Origin: Gonocerus acuteangulatus
Taxonomy: Eukaryota > Arthropoda > Insecta > Hemiptera > Coreidae
Assembly (NCBI GenBank): GCA_946811695.1
Contig: OX328127.1
Location: 42,658,896 to 42,722,895, forward strand
Direction of reading: 5' to 3'
Length of the DNA stretch: 64,000 nucleotides
Both the position numbers and the translations under genes were made by a program. Below are positions 23,837 through 33,399 of this stretch, piece after piece. Within the stretch, counting starts at the first letter, position 1, and every line of letters starts with the position of its first letter. A model generated the notes under the pieces. The model was given only the letters and a program-made list of their open reading frames with translations, was not told where the DNA came from and did no database searches.

Positions 23837-24465
23837 AATTTGAACCACCATCATTTTCGGTCTCTAGGGGTTCTGAAACGCAACATTTTTTAGTCGGCAC
23901 TTCTGGATTGCGTCATGAGATCAACCTAATAAGGGGAGGGAGGAACCGCGCTAAAATAATAACACCTACGGACAGGCACACATATTTGAGGGGGGGGGGG
24001 GTTAGAGAGAAAAAGAAAACGAGAAAGAGAGTGCTGGAAGAAGACAGTTTTTAGTAGTAGGCGTATGTTTGATTGTATTGCTTAAGATTGGTCTCTCAAT
24101 TTTTAAAATTCAGTATATACAATTTGAACCTTTATAATAGGAATATACATGTGTGTGTTGACCTGAAACCCCAAATATGAATGTGTTGCAGCGCCATATT
24201 CTGATCTTTCATACAATGCTGATAACCGGTGGGATTCGGAAAGATTACAATACAAACTTTTCACCTTCCATGGCGCGAAGGCAACACCCCCAAAAATTCA
24301 AGCGCCGTTTTCTCTGCCTGATTTATAGAAAGTTACGCCTAAATCTAAATGGTAGGAAATTTATTGAGCTTATTACCTCCCCTTCCATGATTTGAAAACT
24401 GTTTTCGATATATTCAAGAATGTATACGAAAAGTTTTAAACAACTCATGTCTTTTGATAAAGTTT

Positions 24466-24468
<3 letters not shown>

Positions 24469-24516
<48 letters not shown>
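24469..24516. repeat. (TA)n microsatellite
   Basis: About 24 AT units immediately left of the foldback repeat. Confidence 0.97.
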
Positions 24517-24519
<3 letters not shown>

Positions 24520-24520
<1 letters not shown>

Positions 24521-25222
24521 AACACAACATGTGGTGCTAGAGGAAAAAAGCTACACATAAATGTTGCAGCCCACTAAATCTGCATATTTTGGTACCAAGG
24601 AATCTAATTTTACATCACGGAATCTGGAGATTCGTTTCGTCTATCTTTAATAATTTGTGCTTTTCCAGCGTTGATTACAGCTCAGCTTATATAACTGAAT
24701 TACCACAGGGAGTCTAGATGAACGCTGGAAAACACTAATTATTAAAAAAGATAGACCAAACGAAACTCCGCAATGTAAAATCAGGGTGCCTATACTCGGT
24801 GAGGAAAATCTCAAGATTTTGACTGCGTAGTCCATACCTTGAGATATTTCTCGCCGTGAATGAGACAGTCTTGAGGACAGAGTTGATCCATCGAAGTAGA
24901 ATAAAAAAAAATAGATTAACTGTACAGTCCAATGAGGCCGTACTGTGCAGGCCAGGCCTGACATGGGTGGACAAGAGGATATTTGCTTCACATAAAAAGG
25001 GTCTACTATAATTGGACAGTGCAGTCCGGCCTTGAGGTTAACCTATCGTGTGTGTGCTAGACCCGTACAGTCCAATCCTTGAAGCCAAACTGTGCAGTCC
25101 TGGCCTTGAGATTTAAACTGAACGTAAATGGCCCCCTTTAGATTCCTTGGTACCAAAATGTGTAAAATTTAATGGCCTACAACATGTATTTTTAGCTTTT
25201 TCCTCTAACTCCACTTGTTGAG
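24520..25222. mobile_element. Foldback repeat with internal degenerate repeats
   Basis: Left arm landmarks AACATGTGGTGCTAGAGG, AAAAAGCTA and TTTTGGTACCAAGGAATCTA (24527-24609) recur inverted at 25139-25220. Between them, on the minus strand, a motif close to CTCAAGGCC.GGACTGCACAGT is repeated several times with drift. No coding sequence is convincing. Confidence 0.6.
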
Positions 25223-25969
25223 AAGTTACTAGGATTTGGAGTCCGGAAAACGTGGTTTTAGCAGTTTTTTATTTTTAGCTCCAGCGCCTCGAGAAAGCAT
25301 TAGGTAAGCATTTTTTTTTACCAGAATCGAATTTTCTATAAGTACCTTGAACTTTGAACACTACATTGAGCCACTCTGTAGATATATAAAAATTTAAACC
25401 TTCGGTATTTTCGCGACCCAGGGGTTCTGAAAATTGGACCTCTCTCATCGGTATCCTCTGACTGCGCAACCGGGTGTCGTCATAAGCGGGTTCCCGCCTT
25501 ATGGAGAGAGGAAGCGTGCTTCTAATTAAATTAATTTCTAGAGTTTGGCCATTGGCACGTAGGAAAATTTAAGACTAAGGTAATTATATGCATCATCAAT
25601 CTAAATACTCAAGAATAAATAGGTCATTAGAAACAATTTATATTTTTTAAATTTTTGTTCAATGAACGATACACTGTGTAGATTCTGAATCTGCGACAGT
25701 TTCACATCTGAATCAAGGTAGCTATAGCAAATTATAAAGATATCATTTCTTGAGTCTCTTTGAGTACAATGTGAGTATAATCGACTGTAAATGCAATTGA
25801 AGGGTTAGCAACAAAAATGAGGTAGCTCCATCCTATGGCTCTTGAGTGTTATAAACACAATCTTGTGCTAAAAAGGGAGAAAAAAAACTCTTTAATTAAG
25901 GGAAGACGTTGTGTTTGCGAAGGTAGATACAGTTAGGGTTCGCTCTTGGTATCTTAACAAAACTACATT

Positions 25970-26445
25970 TTTATAAGAAACTGCGTTTTTTTTTACGATG
26001 TTTCGGCTTGAAGTTCAAGCTTTCATGAGGGCTGTAAAATAAGGAGGACAGAGTTAATAATAATTGATATACAGATGAACACCCATTAATGGTTGGGAGG
26101 TCGAAGATGGCAGGGGTGTGTGTGGAGAGAGGTGTCATAAAAGTGAGGTGATATTGGAAGGCAGGCAGATATGAAAGATTTTTTTTGTTAGTGGGTACTA
26201 AGCGGGATGTTTTTAATAAATGGAAAATGTTGGGATAGATAGAGGAGATGACTTCTTTATTAATTTTTACATTAATCGGATTACTTTTATAGATGGTTAA
26301 ATATAGATTCAGAAAGGAGGCGTTTTTCGAGGTTGGATTCAGTGGAGAGGATAGAGAATTGGTCAAAGTCAAAGTTATGTCCGTCTGTGATGGCATGTCT
26401 ATATGTCTGTGATGGCATGTCTATACACGTATGTCTGTGATAAGG
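25970..26445 (-). pseudogene. Penelope-like element: endonuclease-end relic
   Basis: On the minus strand, just upstream of 26280, a frame reads HAITDGHNFDFDQFSILSTE then RLLSESIFNHL. This is the C-terminal section of the GIY-YIG endonuclease region of Penelope-like retroelements (family pattern H...GH.fdf....IL..E......R...E). The frame then decays. Downstream on the same strand lies a hammerhead-like motif (25999-26036), as expected for the terminal repeats of this class. Confidence 0.7.
25999..26036 (-). ncRNA. Degenerate hammerhead-like motif (Penelope type)
   Basis: The minus strand reads GCCCTCATGAAAGCTTGAAC and then CAAGCCGAAACATC. The core CTGATGA is mutated to CTCATGA, while the stem-II arms and GAAAC are kept. 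It is probably inactive. It lies downstream of the Penelope endonuclease relic. Confidence 0.55.
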
Positions 26446-26478
26446 CGGTATATATGTCTTTGTTCTTCTAATTGTTTT

Positions 26479-26521
26479 ACAGCCCTGATGAAGGCTTGAA
26501 TTTCCAGCCGAAACTTTGGCA
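26479..26521 (+). ncRNA. Hammerhead-like motif, decayed 3' side
   Basis: The core CTGATGA is intact, followed by AGGCTTGAA...CAGCCGAAAC. The expected cleavage triplet GTC is replaced by TTT and the stem II mirror is imperfect. It is opposite in strand to the motif at 25999, giving an inverted pair around the Penelope relic. Confidence 0.55.
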
Positions 26522-26747
26522 AAAATAAAACATAATTAAAAGTAAGAAAAACCAATATTTTTACATAACCTAAACAGGAAAATTGCAGCTACGTCCATTT
26601 TGCAGTAGAACCCTTCAATTGTACAACAATGAAGTAGGAACTCCATATTTCAGGCGTACACTGCAAGCCTGTATAACATCCAAGCAATGCGGTATTATCA
26701 CAGTCTCCATAAGTTTTATTTTGAAAAACGGATAACAAATAGGTAAC

Positions 26748-27155
26748 CATGGGCGTATATAGAAAATTATTTCGGGAGGGGCTGGGAGAATTTCGGGGGG
26801 AGGGGGCTGAGAACATTTGGGGGGTATGGAATGTGAACAATCTAGATCTTGGAATAGATAGCCATTAAAACGCTCTTTTTTTTTTTTTTTTTTTAAACGG
26901 CGCATCTACATCTTTTCTTTACCCTTTTCTAATGCTAACAGCACGTGGTCGGTCACCCATTCAGGTACTGACCACGCCCGACGTTGCTTAACTTCGGTGA
27001 TCTATGGGAACCGGTGCATTCAACGTGGCTATGGCCGTTGGCTAAAACGCTATTACACCCAATAAAAACTATTTTATCTGAACTATGTGATCTTATTTAA
27101 TTTATTTTTAAGGTTTTTATAATACATTTTTACCGATTTCGGGGGGGGGGCTGCA
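26748..27155. mobile_element. G-rich MITE ('GGGCGTA' family) split by a 5S-derived SINE
   Basis: It begins CCATGGGCGTATATAG, runs through G-rich blocks and GGTATGGAATGTGAACAA to TAAAACGCT, and resumes after the SINE with TAAAACGCTATTACACCC, AACTATGTGATCTTATTTAA and a G9 run followed by CTGCA. Order and spacing match the copy at 54391. Confidence 0.72.
26866..27051 (-). mobile_element. 5S-rRNA-derived SINE (SINE3 type)
   Basis: The minus strand at 27042-26875 starts GCCAACGGCCATAGCCACG. It continues through 5S rRNA landmarks GATCACCGAAGTTAAGCAAC, GTCGGGCGTGGTCAGTACC and GGGTGACCGACCACG. A short linker follows, ending GATGTAGATGCGCCGT plus poly(A). That last motif is the tail of the tRNA-headed family A SINE here (ATGTACATGCGCCGT at 61050). 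Perfect 9-bp direct repeats TAAAACGCT at 26866-26874 and 27043-27051 bracket it. It is a retroposed 5S-headed SINE, not a functional 5S gene: the last third of 5S rRNA is altered. Confidence 0.9.
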
Positions 27156-28129
27156 AATAAACAAAAATAGCTAGGGCTCCCAGGACCCCACCACACCGAT
27201 TACGGGTTAAAATGAAAAGTTTTCTGGAATTGATAAGGAAAGTTCTTACTCTGGGCTGAAAACTATTCTTATATAAACTAGAACTAAAAATAAATAGTAT
27301 CTTCTTCAAGAATATCACTTCAAGCATGTAAGAAACAAATGTTGTCAGAGTTTTGGAAGCATAATCCATGCTGATCTAAGGACAACTATTTGTAGTAAAA
27401 GTAAACTAAATCAGTCATTAGGAATGGGGGACCAAATTATTAATTTGCTCTGACTAGACATTATTTTTACTAAATTCGCTAGATATCATGCTCAAGTAAT
27501 GAAGAGCTTCTGTTTTTTAGAAAAAACAAAACAAAACAAAAGGTCCATAGAAGTTAAGGTTCACTCTAGGGAAAAATTAAATGAAAAAATTATAATTTCG
27601 TTGGATGTTCATAACAAATATGTATAACAACTATTTCCATTAATTTTGTATTTATATATATTATTTTAATCACATTCTTCAGGCTTCACACCTAGCTGAG
27701 AAATGTCCTAAACAGCTCCTATGGGTTGGACTTTTAGTATTAGTAACTAACTTCAACTTTTTGTACGCCTATTTCCAAATATTGTGTCCTCCCCATCACA
27801 TGTAAAATTGCTAAAATAATATTTTAAGAAGCTGCTGGTGTGGCTAAGCTTTAAGACAAATTTACTTAGTGATTCTTTTGTTGGTAATCATTATTTATTT
27901 GTTTTGAAGCTTCTGGTTGTGAAGTAAGTACAGTGAGATCTTCAACAATTGCCTCATGAATTAGATTCGCCACCCTCCTCTTTTCTCAACTGGGCTTGGG
28001 ACCAGCTACGGCAGAGTTACTTACTACTAATACACCAAACATAGCTGCTTCTTATGTACCTGGGACAGTAGAGATAGAAAATTACATTATATTAAAGGAG
28101 TCAGACCTACCAGAAATCTTAACCCAAGC

Positions 28130-28390
28130 AAGAGAAATGTTGCCAAGCCTCTCGTGGACCCAAAAGATTTTCTACTTCCACCCCTGCATATCAAGCTGGT
28201 CTTGATGAAAAATGTTGTCAAATATATGAACTAAGAAGGTCGGGCCTTTAATTACATAAGAGAGAAATTTCCAAAATTAAGTGATGCAAAAGTTAGGGAA
28301 TACATTTTTCTCGGGCCACAAATAGAAAGAAATGGGAAGCCTTCAAGGGAGTTGTTCATGGATTTTTAGGCAACAAAAGAGATGACATCT
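28130..28390 (+). pseudogene. Second relic of the 6.3-8.8 kb transposon gene
   Basis: The plus strand reads DFLLPPLHIKLVLMKNVVK, then an AFNYIREKFP block and IFLGPQIERNGKPSRELF, interrupted by a few stops. It aligns with the LLPPLHIKLGLIKQFVK part of the pseudogene on the minus strand near 7190. No flanking TIRs of that family were found, so this is a decayed internal fragment. Confidence 0.7.
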
Positions 28391-28739
28391 AGACACATTT
28401 GGTGACAGTGCTCCTGCAAAAGTACCATAACCTTGGATGTTACTTAATATCCATTTTCTCCATACCCACCTAGAATTTTTTTCCTCCATCAGGACATTTC
28501 TGTGTTGTAGCAAAGATATCAGGGTTATTGGAATGAATCAATGTGAATTATAGTTGGTCTTTGTGTTGGGATGCTCCGGAACTCCCTTACAAAAGGCAAG
28601 CTAAAAGACGACGATCTCATGAAGACACCACATAATCTCTTCAGAAACGACCATCGGCAAGATATTTTCCAGCAATTTAGAGCTTTCAGAATGTAACGAC
28701 CATTTTGAAAAATCAAATGCACTTTCAATGTTGTCAGAG

Positions 28740-29620
28740 AATATAATAATAATCTTTTTCTTTTAATCCGTTAATATGAAATACTTCCACCTAGCGTATA
28801 TCACAGACTCTAAGAAATAATTGTCATTGTCATATTCATTTTCGACCCCAAATTAGTAAGAATTGAATCATGAAGTGCTGGAAACATTCAAAAATTCATT
28901 TTTTGTTGCCCAGTGTAATTTAAAGCCATGTATTTGACTTCAAAAATTTTAGAGTGTTTGAAAAAATGTATACTATTAAAAATAGGGAAAAGATTGGTAA
29001 ACAAATAAAGTCATATGAAATATTGAAATAATACATTTTTAATTTTATTAGTAAAAACTTAAACATAAAAACGTTTTACAGTTTGTTGGCAAGATATTTT
29101 ATTTGATATGACTAATGAACTTCTTCCAGTTATCAATTTGACTCATGGATTTTTATTTTAACACCTGACACTACGCTCACAATCTCAATGACAGCCATGT
29201 AGATGATCTCAGTTTGTAAGTGGCCCTAGTGACAGTAGGTTCTCCTTCCTATGTAGGCTGCATAATTAAGATTTAACTAGTCTTAGTGCCACTGAAGAGG
29301 CAGCAGTGTGTGCGAACCCAACAGGGAAGTTATAAGAAAATGACTGAAGTTGATAGGCTAAAAGAAAAAGACTTAACGAAATCTTAATACATTAAATGTT
29401 ATAAGACAAAGAGTCAATACAATTGGGCATCTTTACCGCTTAATCAAAAATGTAATTCACTATTGTTTTATGGAATAATAAACTAGCGGTAAAATAAAAT
29501 AGTTGCTCAATTTCATTGGCACTCTATCTCTTGCATTTGACATTATTATTAGACAGTTACATTTTATTTGGAAGATAGAGGAAGTAGAAGAAATTAGCTA
29601 TTGCAAAAACTAATAGCACA
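28740..29620. other. No recognised feature
   Basis: AT-rich sequence without convincing coding potential, SINE or TIR structure. Confidence 0.5.
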
Positions 29621-30021
29621 GTAAAATATGGAAATGATATATAAAATTCTTTACAAAATATATTTATACATTCAGGGCCGCCACATCTCAGAGCTGGGCC
29701 CGGGACCAGATCACAGGCCCCCACTTCTCACAGCCGGGCCCCCACTTCTCAGAGCCAGACTGAAAATTTTAGTACTTTGCTATAGGACTCTGGGCATTAT
29801 AAAATTATTTTCATCTTCAGTTTTGAGCGAAATGAGAATAAAAGCCGACAATCGTTGCTGCAAAGGTCACTTTCGGTACTTTTTTTCCAATTAGCGAGGA
29901 TCGGCCCGGGACAACTTTACCCGGTTGTCCCCCCATGTGGCGGCCCTGTATACATTATAGGTAGGATTACAAATTCAAAATGCTGGGTTTGTTACATGTT
30001 ATTCAGATTACACTACAATCC

Positions 30022-30734
30022 TTATTTCCATATATAGTTTATTTATTGATCCTCAACCTCAGCCAAATATATTGATGAACTAGTTACAATTCCTCATTTT
30101 TAAACGTTTCGGCCTCAGGGCCATCCTCATTAACTAGAAGAAAAATAAATTACATGTATTTAAAATTACATTAAAAAATTACCCCCTTTTTTTATCCATA
30201 CAATGTAAAATTTTTTTAAAAACTATCTTTAACTTATATTACCTTCCTTTCTTAATCCACATATAAACACCCTATTTTCACAAGAGCTTGTCATCACATT
30301 ACATCTAAACCTTTAAAACTCTAGGATTTTTCATCTTCTATAAATAACACTTTTTTACTCTTTCTTTAAACATTTGAAATTTCCACACAAAGAAAGAGTA
30401 AAAAAGTGTTATTTATAGAAGATGAAAAATCCTAGAGTTTTAAAGGTTTAGATGTAATGTGATGACAAGCTCTTGTGAAAATAGGGTGTTTATATGTGGA
30501 TTAAGAAAGGAAGGTAATATAAGTTAAAGATAGTTTTTAAAAAATTTTTACATTGTATGGATAAAAAAAGGGGGTAATTTTTTAATGTAATTTTAAATAC
30601 ATGTAATTTATTTTTCTTCTAGTTAATGAGGATGGCCCTGAGGCCGAAACGTTTAAAAATGAGGAATTGTAACTAGTTCATCAATATATTTGGCTGAGGT
30701 TGAGGATCAATAAATAAATTATATATGGAAATAA
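30022..30734. repeat. Near-perfect palindrome with 346-bp arms
   Basis: Arms at 30022-30367 and 30389-30734 are both 346 bp and reverse complementary with very few mismatches, around a 21-bp spacer. Each arm carries the motif AATGAGGATGGCCCTGAGG continuing CCGAAACGTTT, a hammerhead/Penelope-like signature (at 30091-30139 minus, 30622-30654 plus). There is no coding sequence. Confidence 0.93.
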
Positions 30735-30937
30735 TTTATACCTCAGAAAATCTTTGTGGATAATTTCCTAACATGTCTACAATCCTTATGTTCATCATAT
30801 TTGATAATCATGATAAATATTTTCTTAGTAATACAAGAGTACTAACTTTTAATATAATAAATTGATAGTTTAAAATGAATAAATATTTTTTTAAATTTAC
30901 TTTATTTATTTATATTCTATATTTAACCTTTGTATTG

Positions 30938-30938
<1 letters not shown>

Positions 30939-30978
<40 letters not shown>
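30939..30978. repeat. (TA)n microsatellite
   Basis: About 20 TA units just right of the palindrome. Confidence 0.97.
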
Positions 30979-30980
<2 letters not shown>

Positions 30981-31061
30981 GATTTTGTTGGCTGATAATG
31001 GCATAAAAACTTTGTTTTAAAAATCCCATTTGAAAAAATGGGTGCATAAAAATTAAGTTAC

Positions 31062-31236
31062 GGATCTCCCTGTGGTCTTGTGGCTCATGCCATAGATTCC
31101 CATGCAGGAGATGGTGGATTCGAGTCCCTCCGGCGGCAGGAATTTTCTCATCTCACGGTTCGCTGAGAAAATTCCTCACTGCACCATGGATGTCGGCACT
31201 AATGGCCCAGATGTCGGTGCGCCAAAAAACAAACAA
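31062..31236 (+). mobile_element. tRNA-derived SINE, family A, diverged
   Basis: The head GGATCTCCCTGTGGTCTTGTGG, B-box-like GGATTCGAGTCCC, body AATTTTCTCATCTC...GAGAAAATTCCTC and tail GGCACTAATGGCCCAG...GTGCGCC are in family order. Confidence 0.85.
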
Positions 31237-31933
31237 ATTATGGAAAGGGCCATTGGAGAATTATAGGAGGTTCCTTAGTGTACAAGTTTTAAATGAATAT
31301 AAATTTAATATTAGATTTTCTTATTTTTATGTACTGAAGTAATTGAAATTGCTGAATTTCAAGGACTATATTGAGTGTCATTGATGTCGAGGACTTTTTT
31401 TTATAGTCAAGGCCACTCCAATTGCACATGATTCAGGACTACTAATCTGCACTGTGTGCGAAACTCAGAATAGTAAGAACCTACTGCCTGCTCTCTATAA
31501 GAGCTGGGAATCATTCTCTGTTTCAGTTCAGTTTATGAATAGTAATGTTAAAAAATAGGTAATATTCAAGGACTGTAGTGCCGTTCTAGATTGCCCATGC
31601 GTTAAGACCCACCATTCCTCAACACCCCAAAAGAGTAACAGCTTACCTGGTACCTGCTCTCAGCAAAAGACGTGGGAATCATTCAATGTTTCCATTTGTG
31701 AATGGTGTTATTAATGGTTCATGATCATTTCAGTTTTTTTTGAATGACGTGATCGTAGACATTATCGTATAGATCATCAACTTATTGAGGCCAAACTAGA
31801 TAAGCTGCCAAACATCAAGAAAAATAAGGGTAAAAATCAAAACACATTTGAATTTTTGTTTAAAAATGGAATTATTTTCAATTATAAGTTGGTTAAAAAA
31901 AGTACAAAACAAAGTTTATTTAAAGTTTTCTTT

Positions 31934-32692
31934 TTAGCACGGTTCCTTTCTCCCTTGCTTTATATGCTTCTTGGTATAGGAAAACGAATGAAACCATTTC
32001 AAGGCGATAGCTTTAACCGTTTTGAGAAAAGTGGCAAAATAGTTGTTGAAATGTGTTTTTGGTTTGGGCACTTAGAATCATGGGATTCAGTTAAAAAAAA
32101 TGCATGTTTTAAATTCATATAAACAAACATGATTAAATTTTGGTTACGTTTGGAGTTAAGGAAGGATTAGAATAAAATATTTTATTAATAGACATGAAAA
32201 GTTTTGGGGATTTTCCTTAATATCTCGAAAATAGAGTGGAATTTTTATAAGCGGATCGTTACCATTTGAAAGCTTACTAAATGTTCTACAAAAAAGATTC
32301 TGAAGCAATTTTCGATTAGGCTATGTCAATCAGAAAAATATTTGCTTAAAACTTCAACTGTGTTTTTTTTTTTTGTTCTTTTGAACGGTTTTTTTCTTTG
32401 TTCAAATCACTTTCTAATTGATTTTTTTTGTTTTAAATTGAATTTATCTGTAAAATTAGTATTATAGTAAAAGAAAATAAGAAAAAGTAAGTAGTATGCT
32501 TCTAGAACGAACCTTCACAAGGCCAGGTATTCAGGTAAGTGGTATGGACCCTTGCAACGGTGACCTATTTGGGGTCATAAATTATTTTATTAAAGGCCTA
32601 ACCAAAATTATAACTGTTTCTATGTCAACCTTTCCAACATTAGGGATAAGAGCATAACCGCGCTAAGATGATGCAGTTCCTGCAAGTCGGAC
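31934..32692 (-). repeat. GTCCGACTCGCAGG repeat family, reverse and shortened copy
   Basis: The reverse complement starts GTCCGACTTGCAGGAACTGC at 32692 and reads CTTAGCGCGGTTATGC. It passes through the TTGACATAGCCTAATC and TTAGTAAGCTTTCAAATGG segments and ends GGAACCGTGCTAA at 31934. It lacks the LINE, hammerhead unit and TA array of the other copies. Confidence 0.7.
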
Positions 32693-32912
32693 TTTTTTTG
32701 ACTTGAGATTGTCCTTTTTTTGCTTTTTGGGTTTCTTTTACAAGAAAATAGTGACTTGTAATGGGTACTTTCCATAACCTGATTTACCATGTATTGTTGG
32801 CAATACATTGTGCATGGATATAATCATATATTTTCATTTTAATGCCTGTTTATTAATAGCTCAAATTTTTCAGATGGATTATCTACTGGCTATCACCTTT
32901 TTTTAGCTAAAA

Positions 32913-33020
32913 TAGAGGCGATGCCTTTCCTTTTTTCCAAAAGAGAGCCACCAACCTAGTAGGAATCAAACCCACAACCCTAGATATGGAGAGTTAACAC
33001 TTTAACGGTCATAGAGCCTA
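32913..33020 (-). mobile_element. SINE family B head, decayed
   Basis: The reverse complement keeps AGGGTTGTGGGTTTGATTCC (B-box region) and a GGTGGCTCTCTTTT body piece; the tail is lost. Confidence 0.6.
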
Positions 33021-33124
33021 TGATTTAATTAAGCTTTATTACTTTTGAACATCTTAATTTGTACTCTTTCATTTTTTAAAAAAAGTTTAAGATTTAAAAG
33101 TTATCTGAAACTTTGTTTTTAATT

Positions 33125-33336
33125 CGGAGACCCGGTAGCCGTGAGGGTTAAGGCGTGAGCTCTTAACACTCCGTGCCAAATGTCGTGAGTTCGATTCCCA
33201 CTAGGGGTGGTGGCTTTTCTTTCGAAAAAAGAAAAGGCATTACCCCTATCCTGGCTAGAAAAGGGTGGTAACCTATAGATAACCCGTCCTAAAATTCATA
33301 GTTAATAATAAATGGACGTTAAAATTTAAATAATTA
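33125..33336 (+). mobile_element. tRNA-derived SINE, family B
   Basis: The head GGAGACCCGGTAGCCGTGAG, B-box GAGTTCGATTCCC, body GTGGTGGCTTTTCTTTCG, GGGTGGTAACCTATAGATAA and tail TGGACGTTAAAATTTAAATA are complete in order. Confidence 0.88.
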
Positions 33337-33399
33337 AATAAATAATTAGCTACATTAAAATATGCACAAACATATTATTTACAAGAGGATCAACCAAAG

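Larger units (their letters stand above)
21499..23954 (+). repeat. GTCCGACTCGCAGG repeat family, copy 1 (LINE inserted)
   Basis: The left end GTCCGACTCGCAGGAACTGC is followed by TTAGCGCGGTTCCG. The right end GGAGGAACCGCGCTAA is its inverted counterpart. The stretches at 21499-21600 and about 23030-23954 align with copy 2 at 44502-46575, including the CAAGAAGCCTATAAAAAG segment and a (TA)n array. A Jockey-like LINE separates the two halves. No plausible own protein is seen. Confidence 0.7.

Noticed and set aside
26940..27042. Functional 5S rRNA gene
   Set aside because: The 3' third of 5S rRNA is altered and followed by a SINE tail and poly(A), flanked by 9-bp duplications.
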